64,000 nt of DNA from NCBI GenBank assembly GCA_903632075.3, contig CAHIKZ030002633.1, positions 979,501-1,043,500 on the forward strand, read 5' to 3'. The notes beneath the pieces were generated by a model. That model saw only the letters and a list, made by a program, of their open reading frames with translations, searched no databases and had not been told where the DNA came from. The position numbers and the translations under genes were made by a program. This DNA comes from Acanthosepion pharaonis (Eukaryota; Mollusca; Cephalopoda; Sepiida; Sepiidae). Shown piece by piece: positions 24,823 through 37,040 of this stretch. The first letter of the stretch is position 1, and each line of letters begins with the position of its first letter.

Positions 24823-25234
24823 AATGACAATTGGAAAAAAATCATACATTTTGTCGACATGTTTCATCTTCCGACTTTTCAAAGGCAAAAATGAAACCGA
24901 AATGTTTTTTCTGTTATAGTTACATTAAAATTCAAAATTAAAAAGATGGACGCTTGTGTCTAAGTTTTTTTTCTGGTTAATGTAAATTACCTTTATAGTA
25001 ATTTTTTTTTTTTTTTTTTTTTTCCAAAAAAAAAAAAAAAAAAAAAAATAATAATCCTTACTATAAAGGTAATTTAAATTAACCTAAAAAAGGGCTTAGA
25101 TACAAGCGTCTATCTTTTTAATTTTGAATTTTAATGTAACTATAACAGCAAAAACATTTCAATTTCATTTTTGCCTTGAAAAGTCGGAAGATGAAACGCG
25201 TCGGCAAAATGTATGATTTTTTCCAATTGTCATT

Positions 25235-25236
<2 letters not shown>
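24821..25236. mobile_element. hairpin (foldback) MITE inserted in a TA array
   Basis: The left arm starts CAAATGACAATTGGAAAAAA and runs to a T run near 25000-25023. The right arm starts in an A run near 25027 and ends with the reverse complement of the start at 25236. Arms of about 200 bases pair with few differences by eye, including 'catcttccgacttttcaa', 'aaaattcaaaattaaaaaga' and 'acctttatagta'. The whole is one long hairpin with T/A runs at the tip. Both outer ends touch TA dinucleotides. It encodes nothing; open frames through the arms are artefacts. Confidence 0.85.

Positions 25237-25292
<56 letters not shown>
25237..25292. repeat. (TA)n microsatellite
   Basis: About 28 TA units between the hairpin element and the family X copy. 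Together with the left array it looks like a single array split by the insertion. Confidence 0.95.
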
Positions 25293-25296
<4 letters not shown>

Positions 25297-25895
25297 CTCC
25301 ACTTTTTTTGTGGAAAAAAACTGTATAGCATGATGAAAAAAAAGGCCTGAAAGATTTTAATTGCTTTACTAAATAATAAATAAGATTTATTAAGGACACT
25401 ATTGTCTTAAGAAAATTTTTTTGATGAATAATTAATTTTTACAAGAATTGTTTTCATTTTTAAAAATTTTAATTAAATAATTTATAATATTAAAAAAATC
25501 GTTTAAAATTATGCATTGCTTATTAATTACTACATAGTTAAAAAAAAAAAAAATACGCTCACTTCAGGTTTTGTAAATTTATGTCAATTCTGGTCAGCCA
25601 TACTAGCTGTCATCACCTCAGAAATTATCAATACATCAATAAAGATCAACGAAAAGCAGGACCTATTGTTAAGAAATGCTTGTATATTACTTTTTTATGC
25701 TATAAGCAAGTAATATTTATTTCAAGTCAGATTAATTTAACTTTAATTGCTAATTTTACTCAAATAACATGTCAGAAATATATATTTTATTTTTGGAAGA
25801 TTTTTAAAACTGATAATTTTGTTTTGTTTACAAATTTCTTAAATTTAAGAAAATGGCTGCTTTTAAGAAAATTTAAAAAAAAAAAAGAAAAAAAT
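25293..25895 (+). mobile_element. family X element, internally deleted and right-truncated copy
   Basis: Starts CACCTCCACTTTTTTTGTGG as at 5955, then 'aaaaaaaaggcc', 'cactattgtctta', 'agccatactagctgtcat', 'gtatattacttttttatgct' and 'tcagattaatttaactttaa', in the same order as 5949-7622. Against that copy it lacks the 5' half with the palindrome and much of the middle. No right TIR was found. The 178-codon frame at 25581-26117 runs through it and is not credible as a gene. Confidence 0.7.
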
Positions 25896-26983
25896 TCACA
25901 CAAGTTTTCATTAAAATGTCAAGGTTCTAGATCAATAAAAGACAATAAAATAAGTGGAAGCAATTTTTTAACACAATCAATCTCCGTTCTCACCAATACA
26001 AGAATTCAAGATATATACTGGTCAACTCTGAGAAACTATTTGTCTGGCATTTTCTATACAGTAATAACATCATATGGCATTCTAAATCCATTTCCCAATA
26101 CAACCACAAATGAATGAGAATATACAAGAAACAACAGGTTTCTATACTAATTTCAAACATTTTAGTGCTGTAGGAAAGATGAAAGATTATGAATAATAAC
26201 AGAATTTAAGAACAGAAATGTTTAAAAGAAAAAATTTCAGAAAATTATGCAGATAACTTCCAAAGTTCAAATAATTCTACTTCTGTCAATAATCCTTGCT
26301 TTAATTCAATTATATAATCTTTTTTCCTGATTTTCAATGGATAACAATTGCTGAAAATAAAGTTTACATACAAAAGAAAAAAAAGCATTGCACAATTCAG
26401 TATTTTATAATAAATATTTCTCTACAATCAGATATATGTGGGGGGGGTTGTTTTGTAATTCAGAAAGCAACAAAAGAGTGGAGGAGGGGCAATATAGTCA
26501 CTAAGTCAAATGTGATCATCAATAAAATGAAACCATTTTGTTTTACCTTTTAACCACTCAAATTAGCTGTATCACTTACATATATGAAAGTAGTAAACAA
26601 AAATCTTGACAAACTTGTTTATTAAATCCTACTTATGATATCACAGGTTAGATAAATATAATATTTTTAATATTTAATATTCAAATTATCCAAGTACATC
26701 CAGCAACTCTTGCATCATATACAACCCTATTTTATTTTACTTTATTGCATCATCTCAATTTGAATTTTGCACATAATTTGCATTAAATATAAATACTAAT
26801 GACATGTCTACTGTCAAATACGAGAACATGGTGGTTAGAATAAAGACTATACAAAAAAATTTCAAACTTATCATTTTCTACTCTGATTCCTTAATAAATG
26901 GCAAATGTATGTTTTTTTTTTATTAACTTCAAAGCCACAAGTGTGAGACACCTAGTAAATATTAAATCGACTTGATAAATGTA
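25896..26983. other. no gene recognised
   Basis: AT-rich with a short G7 at about 26442. No repeat family recognised. Confidence 0.4.
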
Positions 26984-27307
26984 CAGGCTAGCCATGGATG
27001 TATTGCAGGTTTAGTTGCAGAACACTTCAATAAAGGAAATGTTGCAGTCAAGTGAGTCGCACAAATTGAGGTTTTCCTAGTGCAAATAAAAAAGTCATAT
27101 TTACACTAGGCAATAGACTATTTCATGTGCAATAATAGGTTAAAAACAAAAAAGTACAGAGTCTTAAGAAAACATGAAACATAGAAACAAAGTGAGTAAA
27201 TGCTATAATCAAATTAGTACGGATTCACTTGCTCAATATAAGTGTGCTAAAAACCTTCAATTTATAAAAATAAGCACAATATTGAAATGCAATACGGGTT
27301 TTGCATG
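26984..27307 (-). mobile_element. Tigger1-like non-autonomous element (pogo superfamily)
   Basis: Left end CAGGC at 26984 and right end GCATG at 27307 are flanked on both sides by TA (26982-26983 and 27308-27309), the expected target duplication. Inside, 'attgcaggtttagttgcaga', 'caataaaggaaatgttgc', 'gtgagtcgcacaaatt', 'cctagtgcaaataaaa' and 'atttacacta' follow the human Tigger1 3' region as I remember it. 'aaccttcaatttataaaaa' and 'gcaatacgggtt' follow the opposite end. The transposase gene is absent, as in a MITE derivative. The match was made from memory and not by alignment. Confidence 0.7.
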
Positions 27308-27309
27308 TA

Positions 27310-29530
27310 TATTAATAACTGGGTGAATCTGTGAAAAAATTATCTCATGCCTCTAATCTTTTCTTACTCTACACCTGTATCTTCTTATTCTTTCCCTTAT
27401 CCCTTTCAATTTATTTCATATATCCATGCTTGTTTGTGCAAATGTTATATAAACAGATTAGTTTCATATATGAAAAAAGAATTAAGGGAATACACAAATA
27501 TTTCCTATTCATCCTCTCATCTTTCTTTTGCTCTAGCTATCCATAAAAAAATGTTTTAATGCATCACAATTTTTAAAAGCTTTTTTGAAAGCTGCCTTTC
27601 AATATTTCATTCATTATCCCTTGCTATTTACTCAACAAGACTATCTCTGTCTTTGCCATTCCTTTACACACATTGTGTGTATATACTTCCTACATTTCCT
27701 CCTACACAGCTCACTTCTCCAAATTCCTGCTTAACAGTATTATTCCTCAGTCAAAAACCTGAACTGATTCCAGAAAAGCCAAGGCTCAATCAGTTATTCT
27801 AAGTAGAGAAGATTAATGTTCAAATATAATACAATAATAGCATGCATAGTATTGACACAGAAAATACTTTCCATCTTGAGCTATGATGAAAATTTAGAAT
27901 TTGATTACATAGGGAGATTCTTAGACAATGAATTTATATATTTCCAATCTGTCAAACAAAATTACAAATGTTTTTTTTTTAATTTTTAAAGTATTAATGC
28001 TGAAAATTAAGACTGGATATAAAACTATATTGCAGTATTTTAAGTTTTTATCTTAAAAGTCATTATATTTTTACCAATACTGACATTGCCCAAATTTGAT
28101 TCCAACTTGACTTGGAATCCACAACTCTGGTTTACGAGGTTATTTGCTAAATTTCCATGTTTAGGGAAAAAATAAATAAAAAAAAAAAAAAATTCTAATA
28201 TAAATTTCAAACGTTATGTTTAAAATGTATTGGTTCTTGAAAAAAAATAAAATTATATACATACATTGTATAATACAGTTCTGAGGGATGATAAAAAAAA
28301 ATATTGTCATTATTATTTTCCTTGCTAAAACAATGTAAATTTAACAAGAAATCTGCAAATCATTATTAACAAAAATAAAATCTGAAAGTTTTTTTGTTTT
28401 TTTATCAACTCAAGTCAACCATGGCAAAATTACTTAGTAAATCAATGAACACCTTGAGATTTAGGAACATTTTATGATAAACACATGTCTAAAAAAGAGA
28501 ATATATATTTTCTATAAAAGACCATTGTATCAAACAATAATTATTACATTTTTAACTTATTAAATTTCACAATCTACTTGCAATCAAGTTAAAATCTCAA
28601 ATTAATCAACACTATAATATCTTTAAAAATTAAGTGCTGAATATGAAACCATCATTTTATGCAAAGAGGAAGCTCTACTTAATGAAATCTAATTTTTCTC
28701 ACTGAAACTAGTGTAAAATCAAGTATCACAAGCTTACAAGTGTGTTTTTTTTTTAAATTATATAAAAAAATAAAGTAATTATTTTGGAAAATAAGTAAAA
28801 GCAAGATTTAAGTGAATCTAAAGAAAATTAGGAGAGTGATTATTAGACAATAAAATATACAAAAAATTGCTACCCATTTTTCTTCCTATTGAGTTTTTTT
28901 CCATGAAGAATTACATAGTCAAAGCTAATATATTCTAACCAAAAGTAAATTGCTTCAACAAGGGTAATTTTCAAAATCACATTCCATATAGTAAACATCA
29001 ATTGCTATTCTTGCCTGAATAAATCAAGGAAAAGATCACAATTGAAAATATAACCTTCAAGGAATGAGGTTTTAAAAGTCATTGAAGTAATTATTTTTAT
29101 GAATAAAGAAAAAGAAGAGAAGATAACTCCTTGCATCTTTAGATGTAATGTTTCAGAACATTGCAAAATGTTTTAAATGCAAAACTCTTGTTTAACAAAA
29201 AAAAATGGACAATAAATTTGGTAAAGATTTGTTTTCTTACTGTTATTAGATCAAGATGAAAATTTTCAGATCTGAAAGTATGAATAAAAATAATCTGAGC
29301 CACCATCATTTTCAATAAATGTCTCAAAATAAATTTAAACCAGTTCAGAATTCTTTATCTTCACAAATGCCAGGCTCAAAAATTCAGAATATTTTTTTTC
29401 AGTTGCAATTTTATAAAAAGTCAAATGTCAATATTGTATACCAAGTGCCTTATTCCTCTTGAGGCTTTTGGAATATCTGTTGAATTTTTTTTTTTTTTTA
29501 ATCATTTCACCCCAAGCAAAGCAATAATGC
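27310..29530. other. no gene recognised
   Basis: 27330-27800 is pyrimidine-rich and may be an unrecognised retroelement on the minus strand, but the translations gave no motif. The remainder is AT-rich. Confidence 0.35.
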
Positions 29531-29547
29531 CACTGAAACACAGGAGA

Positions 29548-30752
29548 TTACAGGGAGTGAAAGTGAAGAGAAGTGCAAAAAAAGACAATAAAAGAACAAG
29601 ATTCATTGGAAGACAGAAGATGGTGATTGATATTGCATTTAAGCTTTTGAAGATTGTAGACATCAAGAAATTTCCACAAGCAAGAAGTGCATGAAAAGAA
29701 ACTATTAGTATAGAACTGATGGTTGCATCTAGCTAGTACAACAGTAAAACAGTGAGACCTAGTTGCCAATCTAGTAACATGCTTAAACAGAACAATTGCC
29801 ATGAAAATATTTATAAAAAAGACAGAGGGAAATCATGTCATGTCGATGAGAAAGTGACTAAAGTTGAGATGTCAGGGCAGGATCAATTACATTACAAATC
29901 CTTCTTTGAATTTTGTCAAGAATCTCTAGGTACATAGAAGCACCAGACCAGATATGGCAGCAGTATTCAATGCATGGACAAATGGGAGACTTATAAATGT
30001 GCAAGAAGAATTGTCTGGCACAACACAGTGAAACAACTTTCTTCACAGGAAACCTAATAATTGATTAAATATAATCACTCCACTTCATACCAGTAGAAAA
30101 CATGAGTCTAAGAGGGTACAAAGTGTTGATCTCCTAGAGTTTAGCATCAGCTATGTTGATAGCAGGCAGAAAAGGTTCTCTGTTAATTAAATGAAAGTAG
30201 TTTTTTTTTTTTGGAGATGTTAAAATTTACAAGTCATTACTTGGTGGTCCTTTTTGAGAGCACTTGCCAGTTTTACTTCGTCAAATCTGTCAAACTTGCT
30301 ACTAAGACAGGAGTAAATTAGTTGTCATCTGCATAGGCACCTAGTTAGGAACTAATGACATCAAAAAAGGTCACTGACAAAAATCAGAAACAGTGTAGGT
30401 CCAAGGATAGAGCCTGGAAGAACACCTGTATTAATATGAAATTCAACACAGCCTTCATTACACAATTTGTTAGTAATGATTGGATTAAGTCAAATATTCA
30501 TCCAAAGACACCATAGCCTTACAGTATTTCAAACTCTGTTGAACAGCTTTGAGATATCTAGGGCCACAGCCCAAGCTTCACTATTCTTATCTAAAAATTG
30601 ACAGACAAATTCAGTGATGGCCATTAACACATTGGCAGTAGATCTGGAGAAACAGAAGCCATATTGTTTATTTGAAAGAAAGTTATGTCAAATAAGATGC
30701 TTAATCAATTCAGTGTTAATTAGAGCCTCTAGTACTTTGCTAAAATTATACA
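29548..30752 (-). pseudogene. jockey/CR1-like LINE reverse transcriptase relic
   Basis: Minus strand from about 30752 reads, with frame changes, SKVLEALINTELIKHLIS, then a QYGFCFSRSTANVLMA-like finger region, then AVALDISKLFNRVW (RT motif A, Asp kept), then GVLPGSILGPTLF (motif B-like PQGS region, Gln lost), then GAYADDN (motif C, YADD intact at 30324-30335). Further along, YKSQICPCIEYCCHIWSGA and the end LQKLKCNINHHLLSSNE match the C-terminal half of jockey-like elements of cephalopods and other invertebrates. No endonuclease domain is present. Stops and shifts show it is inactive. Length (~1.2 kb) is about half of a full ORF2. Confidence 0.8.
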
Positions 30753-30804
30753 ACAAGAAAAAAAAAAAAAAAAAAAAGAGAAATAAAACAAGAAAAAAAC
30801 ACAT

Positions 30805-30865
<61 letters not shown>

Positions 30866-30867
30866 AA
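30805..30867. repeat. compound (CA)(TA)n(CA) microsatellite
   Basis: A TA core with short CA runs on both sides. A run of As lies about 40 bases upstream. Confidence 0.95.
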
Positions 30868-31507
30868 AATGTTCTGCTATGAAGAAATTATAATATAATA
30901 AAAATAAAATACCATCATAATATTATATATTATTATAATGTTATTAATATATAATGATGATGTTGAGGAGGCAAAGGCGGTTTTACATCTTTATCATTGA
31001 ATATTTCCATTGTTCACAACAAGCAAAGTCTCCACTATTGATTTTGCACATTTATTTAGCAGGTTAGGAGACAACTATAAATGAACTAGCATTATATTGA
31101 TGATCATTACCACTAGTTTAAAAGGTGTGAGGAAATGTTTATTATGTTATTTTCTTGATGACTATCAAAGAAATCTGTCAACAGACTATTGTTTACCATT
31201 CAGACTGGTTGAAGTACTTATCAATTAATCTTCCGTGATAATTTTTTTGGGGAAGACACAAATATTAAAAAATTACAAAGTATTTGACTTAATGCTAACT
31301 ATACGTCAAAAAGAAATTAAAAGAGAAATGTATACAATTCCAAGTATATGTTTCATTAAATTAGAACTTTGTCAAAATGAAACTCTTACAGTTATATGAA
31401 TTTTGACATTATTTCAGTGTATTTAGGCTTTTCAAATGATTCTTCTATATATGTAGAAAAAAATGTTTGCTAATAATGTATTCTAAATCAAATACTATTG
31501 CATTAGG
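30868..31507. other. no gene recognised
   Basis: AT-rich. Short TA/TTA-rich dyads occur at 30900-30960. Confidence 0.4.
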
Positions 31508-31935
31508 GTGGTAAAGCAAGAGGAGAAACCGCTAGTAACATAACAATAATGGATAAATGGATGGCAGAACTGGGAGTGGGATGGATGAGGAGAAACAAAA
31601 AAAAAAAAAAAAGAAAAAAAACTTACTAAGAGCTACAAAGATCGGTGACATCCCATCATTTTACCAGTGAAATGACTAAAAATAACTATGTTCTATGCTA
31701 ACAGTTTCTTTTCTCACACTTCTCACTTATGAATCCCTCTTTCTTTAAATGCAAAGTCAATCATTATGTTCTGTCTTAATTCCTGTTTTTTCTTGTTCAG
31801 TCTCCTTAATGTTTTCTTTTTCTCATTCTCTCACACTTAACCCCTTGCATCTTAGAGGGATGAAATGACAAAACGAGGTTGGGGGGATCTGGACAGCCAC
31901 AATCACCCATATTCTAAAGGAACTCAACATATATA
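31508..31935 (+). mobile_element. LINE ORF2 3' relic interrupted by an insertion
   Basis: 31508-31646 reads GKARGETASNITIMDKWMAE, then LGVGW, then after an expanded A tract the LLRATKDR-type end. 31880-31935 continues with the normal next motif IWTATITHILKELNI. Together they give the C-terminal order seen at 4484-4915. About 230 bases between them do not belong to the element. Confidence 0.6.
31647..31879. mobile_element. insertion of unknown type within the LINE tail
   Basis: Separates adjacent LINE codons. GATC is found at both borders ('aaagatcgg' and 'gggatctgg') and could be a short target duplication. The insert is pyrimidine-rich and has no frame or TIR that I can see. Confidence 0.4.
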
Positions 31936-32377
31936 AGAAAGATCTTTCCTGTGAGTGTCAGTTGCTGGTGTGTCAAAACTACAGTTTCTTCAGTGTCTCT
32001 AGCCAGGGAATTGCAAGTAGTCTTACACAAGATTGATGGATTCATTCTTTTTTTTTTGTTATGGCTTATCAACTCTTCATGGGTTATTTAAAGGCAAAGC
32101 ATACCTACAATTGTAGAAGGTTGTTTATAGTACCCAGTATTCTCAAGCAGTACCAATCTAAGTAGTATCCAGGCTGAGGTTTTCAACAAGATTTGGTTGA
32201 AAGCCGTCTCCTGCAAGAGATGCAGTTTGTTAAAAGCCTAAAGTGAATAACTTCTAGCTTGGAGTAGGATATAAATACAATGGTGAAAAACAAAAGTGGA
32301 TACAAAACCATTGTAAACTGTGATTATAACTTTTATTTACTTCAAATGGGATAAAGAGAGAGTGAGTGTGTGTGTGT

Positions 32378-33490
32378 GTGTCCGGAAATTTCATGCCAAT
32401 TTTTAAGGAAAATTAAAACACAAAACAAAATTATGCCATTAAATATTTATTCTACTAAATATGAATCCTTTTGTTGCACAACCTTTATCCATTTTTCCTT
32501 CAACTTAAAGAATCCATCTTTCCAAAATTTTGGTGGCTTCTCAGCAAAGAACTCATTAAAAGTGTTTATTTTTTTTTATGTCATCCAAAGAATTAAAATT
32601 TTTACCATTGAGATTATTTTGCAAGGATCTGAAAATTGAAAGGAGCAGTGTCTGGTGAATGTGGTGGGTGGGGTAACACATCACAGCCAATCTGTAACAA
32701 TTTTTGCTGGGTTCCAAAAGAAACGCAAGATCTGATGCTATCCTGATGGAAAACAGCACCTTTTCTGTTCGCCAAGTCTGGGCTGCCTTTAATTTGTCCA
32801 GTTGCAAATTGCACTCTTCAGAATCAATTGACTGGTTGTTTGGCAGAAGCTCATAGAACAGGATTTTTTTCCAATCTCACCAGAAGCACAGCATGACTTT
32901 CTTAGAATGAAGACCTGCATTTGAAGTGGCTAAAGTTGTCTCATGTAACTTACCTCAGGATCATGTTCACTGAACATTATTGTAAATGATACATTTCTCA
33001 CCACAATTTGCTTCAAAAAGGGTGCATTTTCATTCCATTTATACAGCAAATCATAGATGAAATGCAATCCAAATGATTCTTTTCACTCAGATCATGTGGT
33101 ACCGAAACATCGGAACAATTTGAGTACCCAAGCTTCACTAAGTGCTCATGGATAGTGGATTTTGATAAATTTAGTGTTTCTGCCAATTCCTGCATTGTGT
33201 AATGCAGGTTAATCCCAATCAATGTTGTGATTTGGTTGTCATCTGTAATGAGGGAGTCTGCATGAGCATTCTTCTGCAATAAGGCTACAATCACAAACTT
33301 TAAACTTAGTGAACCACTTCCATACAGTTATGTCACCTAAAGCACATTCACCATACACAGCACATACCTTTTTTTGTTGCTTGTGAGGCATTTTTGTCTT
33401 TACGGTATGAAAAAAAAAAAAAAAAAAATTATCAAGTGTCTAAAATGCATGACTAAAAATCAGCATGAACTTTCCAGACAAACCCAATAT
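32378..33490 (-). mobile_element. mariner element with both ends
   Basis: The right end on the minus strand reads 'attgggtttgtctggaaagt' followed by 'tcatgctgattttta'. The left end on the plus strand reads 'tgtgtccggaaatttcatgc' followed by 'caatttttaagg'. These are the same mariner terminal inverted repeat with a few differences. The outermost bases of the left end have merged into a TG run. AT follows at 33490, consistent with insertion at TA. At ~1.1 kb it is slightly shorter than the usual 1.3 kb. It carries the transposase relic at 32447-33391. Confidence 0.8.
32447..33391 (-). pseudogene. mariner transposase relic
   Basis: Mariner transposases cut and paste the element at TA sites through an N-terminal HTH pair and a C-terminal DD34D catalytic domain. 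Here the start MPHKQQKKVCAVYGECA is followed by VWKWFTKFK and by LNLSKSTIHEHLVKLGYS (second HTH, open frame 33013-33294). Next come VPHDLSEKN and, in shifted frames, the remnant of WCN...R, VFHQDS (second Asp region), PPHSPDTAP (YSPDLAP, third Asp) and the NGKNFNSLDD motif, ending EEKWIKVVQQK-like at the stop. Many stops and shifts. About 40 N-terminal residues also seem missing compared with relatives. Not functional. Confidence 0.8.
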
Positions 33491-35370
33491 ATCACAAGTC
33501 CTTTTATTCTTTGAGTCCACCAAAAAATACTTTAAAACATGCATTATTGTTTTTTTGTTTCAGCTACAGGATTGAGAAAGCAAGCAATGAATTAAAATTG
33601 AACAAAAGATAAAGAGACCACATATTTTGAATATTAGAGGACACAAGAAAACATACATATAGGGTATTAAAGGCCAGTCATAGAGAGAGAGAGAGAGAGA
33701 AAGCAAGACTACTATAAAATAACTTTCTATACATGGAACATGCTCATTCCAGATTACCAGATTGAATATATGCAATATCTTCAGTTTTCATTTTTACCTA
33801 TATTATATTGGCACTATGTATGTGTCCTTGTTCTCTTGCCATACCAAGTAATGGAGAACTTTTGTTTACTTAAACTGTAACTCAATTTTACTGTCTATTA
33901 CTGAACAGTTTGTGCCTTTGAGGCAAATAGCAATAGGGAGGTTCAGATCAAAAAAATTTAAGTCATAATTCCAAGGATCAAAAATTAGTCTTGTAAATCC
34001 CAAATCAGAAAATACCAAGGGTCTAAATTAAAAAGGTCAAAAATTCACATCACAACTAAACTCCTCTCCAAAATAATAATGTAATCTGTTTAATTTATAT
34101 TTTAATGCACTTCTCTGGCACAAGTCTAAATGAAAGCCAACCTTTTATTGAACTGTATGAATCATAGGCTTCAAATCAGTGACTAGCAAATTGAGCTAAA
34201 GTAATAGAAAAAAAAGAAAGGAAAAAAAATACAAAATGCTCTTTAATGTAGTACTTGAATGCAGATTTGTTTTTCCACAATTTCTTGTTAAAGATCTTTC
34301 AAGAATCACTTGGCAAAATTTAGACTATTAACAACATGTTTCTGGTTTCTCTACAAATCACCCATCTTAATAGGTTTTCTTTTTAGATTCTGTAAAGCTT
34401 GACTAATATTCCTCTCCTTCATTAGGTAATCTCTGCTGCTTGTTCTATTCACTGAAGATGCAATTAATCCCAATTGCTCCTGACATTGTTATAGTTTACA
34501 CAAACATGCTACAAAGAGTGACAGACTATTACTAAGTATTTATGCACTGTAGATTATTGGCATCAACTGCAATCCTATGTTTATAACGTCAAAGTAATAA
34601 AAGCAGTAATGAGAATGTAATTACAAGAAAAATACATGCAATAAGAAACAAACAAAAATAGACCCTTAAATTAGTTAGAGAAACAATGTGTGCATGTTTT
34701 TTTATTGCTTGAGTCATGGTTTGGGACAGAAAAGCATAAATATAAAGAAATTAATAAGATTTGTCTCCAAACTTACGGAAGTAAATTTTAAATAATATAG
34801 AGGATGAAAAAATAAAAATGTCAGCTTAACTTGCCATATATAACAAGCATCTAAGATTAATATTTGACTATGATTTCATTTTTTTTATTTTATTTTACTA
34901 CTCTTCACTATAACTCATCTTTTCCTCCCAAACAATATAAGCTCTAAAATCATCCTTCCATTGGTAATAACAGTTCATCAATGTTTTGATTATACAAGTT
35001 TCATTGAAGATTGCTGACAACACACTGTGATTAAGCTTGTTATAAAGTTTTTCTTGCATTTGTACAAGCATTTTATTTTCAGGACATAGAGGGTGTAAAA
35101 ACTGTCCAAATAATCTGCAAGTCATCACTTTCTATATTAAATACTCAGGTTTTATAAAACAAAACTATTCTTCAAAAATGTTCCAAGAAAAAATATTGAT
35201 CTGATGAACCTTTGTATATAAGGTTTGATCAATATTATGGGTATGTTGCTATGGTAATGGTGCTAAAGTACACAAAGTGAAACCACTTGGCACAGATTGA
35301 CCTTGAATTCTGTCATGCATACATGACAGGATATAACGTTCTCACTTACTTCTGTTTATAGCAATGCTTT
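33491..35370. other. no gene recognised
   Basis: (AG)n of about 11 units at 33680-33702 with otherwise AT-rich DNA. The frames at 33560-33775 and 34898-35128 (minus) show no domain. Confidence 0.4.
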
Positions 35371-35374
35371 GGAT

Positions 35375-35695
35375 GAAAGTGTGTAATTATCTCACCACAC
35401 CACATCAGTAACCAAGGCTTGTGCAGCAGTTTTTTGGCAAGAAACAACATTTCCTGGGTTCAACAACCACCATATCCCCCAGATCTTGCCCCTTGCGACT
35501 TTTTCCTCTTCAAAAATCAAATCCCTCTTAAAAATAACAAAACTTCAAGACATTGAGGAAATCCAAGTGAATGCAATGAGGCAGCTGCTTGCTATCCCAA
35601 AAAAGCAGTTCCAGTAATGCTTCCATCAATGGAAACAACACTGGATAAAGTGTGTGGCTTAAGAAGAAGTGAACTACTTCAAAGGAGATTAAATG
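35375..35695 (+). mobile_element. mariner (SETMAR-type clade) transposase C-terminal relic
   Basis: Reads LAKNNISWVQQPPYPPDLAP followed by CDFFLF, then IKSLLKITKLQDIEEIQVNA, then AIPKKQFQ and a WIKCVA..GVNYFKGD-like ending. This is the last third of mariner transposases of the 'YSPDLAPCDFFLFPKIK ... FxxCFxxWxxRWxKCI' type, including the third catalytic Asp. Frameshifts are needed and the 5' two thirds are absent. Confidence 0.7.
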
Positions 35696-37040
35696 TGGTA
35701 TTAATGTCTGTCATAGATTCCTTTTATAACACTAGTCCTAATACATTTTTTTTTTTTTTTTTTTTTTAAATCAGAACTTGTAGGTCCTTAGGTTTCTCTT
35801 CTGAAGTCTTTATTTTCAAATTATTATTTTTTTTTTTCTAAATAAACAATCTCAGTGATAGCAGAGAGTTCTCCTCATATTGACAGATGCAATCTTTTCA
35901 AAAACAAAATTAAAAATAAAAACTTAATCTCAGGTTAAACCAGGTATAATTCTATTGTATATCCGGTCTTCTGTCAATATCCAATTAAAATCATAACTGG
36001 GTAGATAATTTGACCCCTCCCCATCTAAATATTCCACACCTCTTATACATCTCCACCCAGTACAAAAGTCATGGAAAGAGCAATAGTTGTTATTTTAAAG
36101 TGTCTTTCTTCTCACTACAAAATTGTATAGTATTGACATAATTAGGCATGACTTGTCTGCTTGCTTTTCCAACCTTAATTCAAGGGCCAAGAGTCATTCA
36201 GTTGTTTAGCTATAAAAGAAAAGAGGTGAGATTTGTTGGACCAACATTGTAATTGTGTTTAATATGAGGCATACTGCTGTGGCAATTGGCATAACATGAG
36301 AGAAACAGTAAAATGAGTAGGAAAAAGCTGATTGGCTGGTAGGAAAGTGTCAAGTGGTCATACTATAATTTATACTACAAAGTAGCCTAGGGAGCCGTTT
36401 GATAGTGTAAGATTAAACTTTGATATATAAACATTCCCAAATAAACAAGTTTACTCTTATGCACCAACATAAGCACATACATACATAATTAAGTCCTTCC
36501 TCTCTATAAAAACCTTACATACGAGGCATCTTATAAACATCGCAAACACAAATATCACACCAACCATCCTAAAGTGTGCTTATATAAATGCATACAATAT
36601 TCATCCATAAAACTTTGAGACATAAATTTCAGTATTTAATATCTTGGAAAATGTTCATAAAAATTTTTCATATAAAACTGTTCCTTTAGCAATTTTGTAC
36701 AAAGTGAATTGGTGTTAATCATCTTAAAATACAAATTATATGTAAAGGTTATACTAAATTCAAACCAACAGAAGAGAAATTGCACTCATCACAGGAAAGG
36801 CAGAGCAAAGTTTTATTTAAATTCCCCGTGAAATGTTAGCATTTTTTATCTCCAGATGTAGGTTAGTTTTTTGCTACCCCACCCGTCAAGATTAAATTAT
36901 AAATAAATATTTTTTCAACTTTTTACATTTTAAAGAACACTCCATTATTCTGAATATAAAAGATGCATTTACCAAAAACAATTATTGTAAATGCACCATT
37001 TTTATTCTTTATATATATTCAATAATGTAAAAAATTTGTC

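Noticed and set aside
24722..25399. frames on both strands with Tyr-Ile repeats and similar tails
   Set aside because: They are translations of the TA arrays and of the two arms of the hairpin element.
25581..26117. 178-codon open frame, the longest in the window
   Set aside because: It runs across a family X transposon copy and its A-rich flank, has no domain, and the homologous part of the 5949-7622 copy does not keep the frame.
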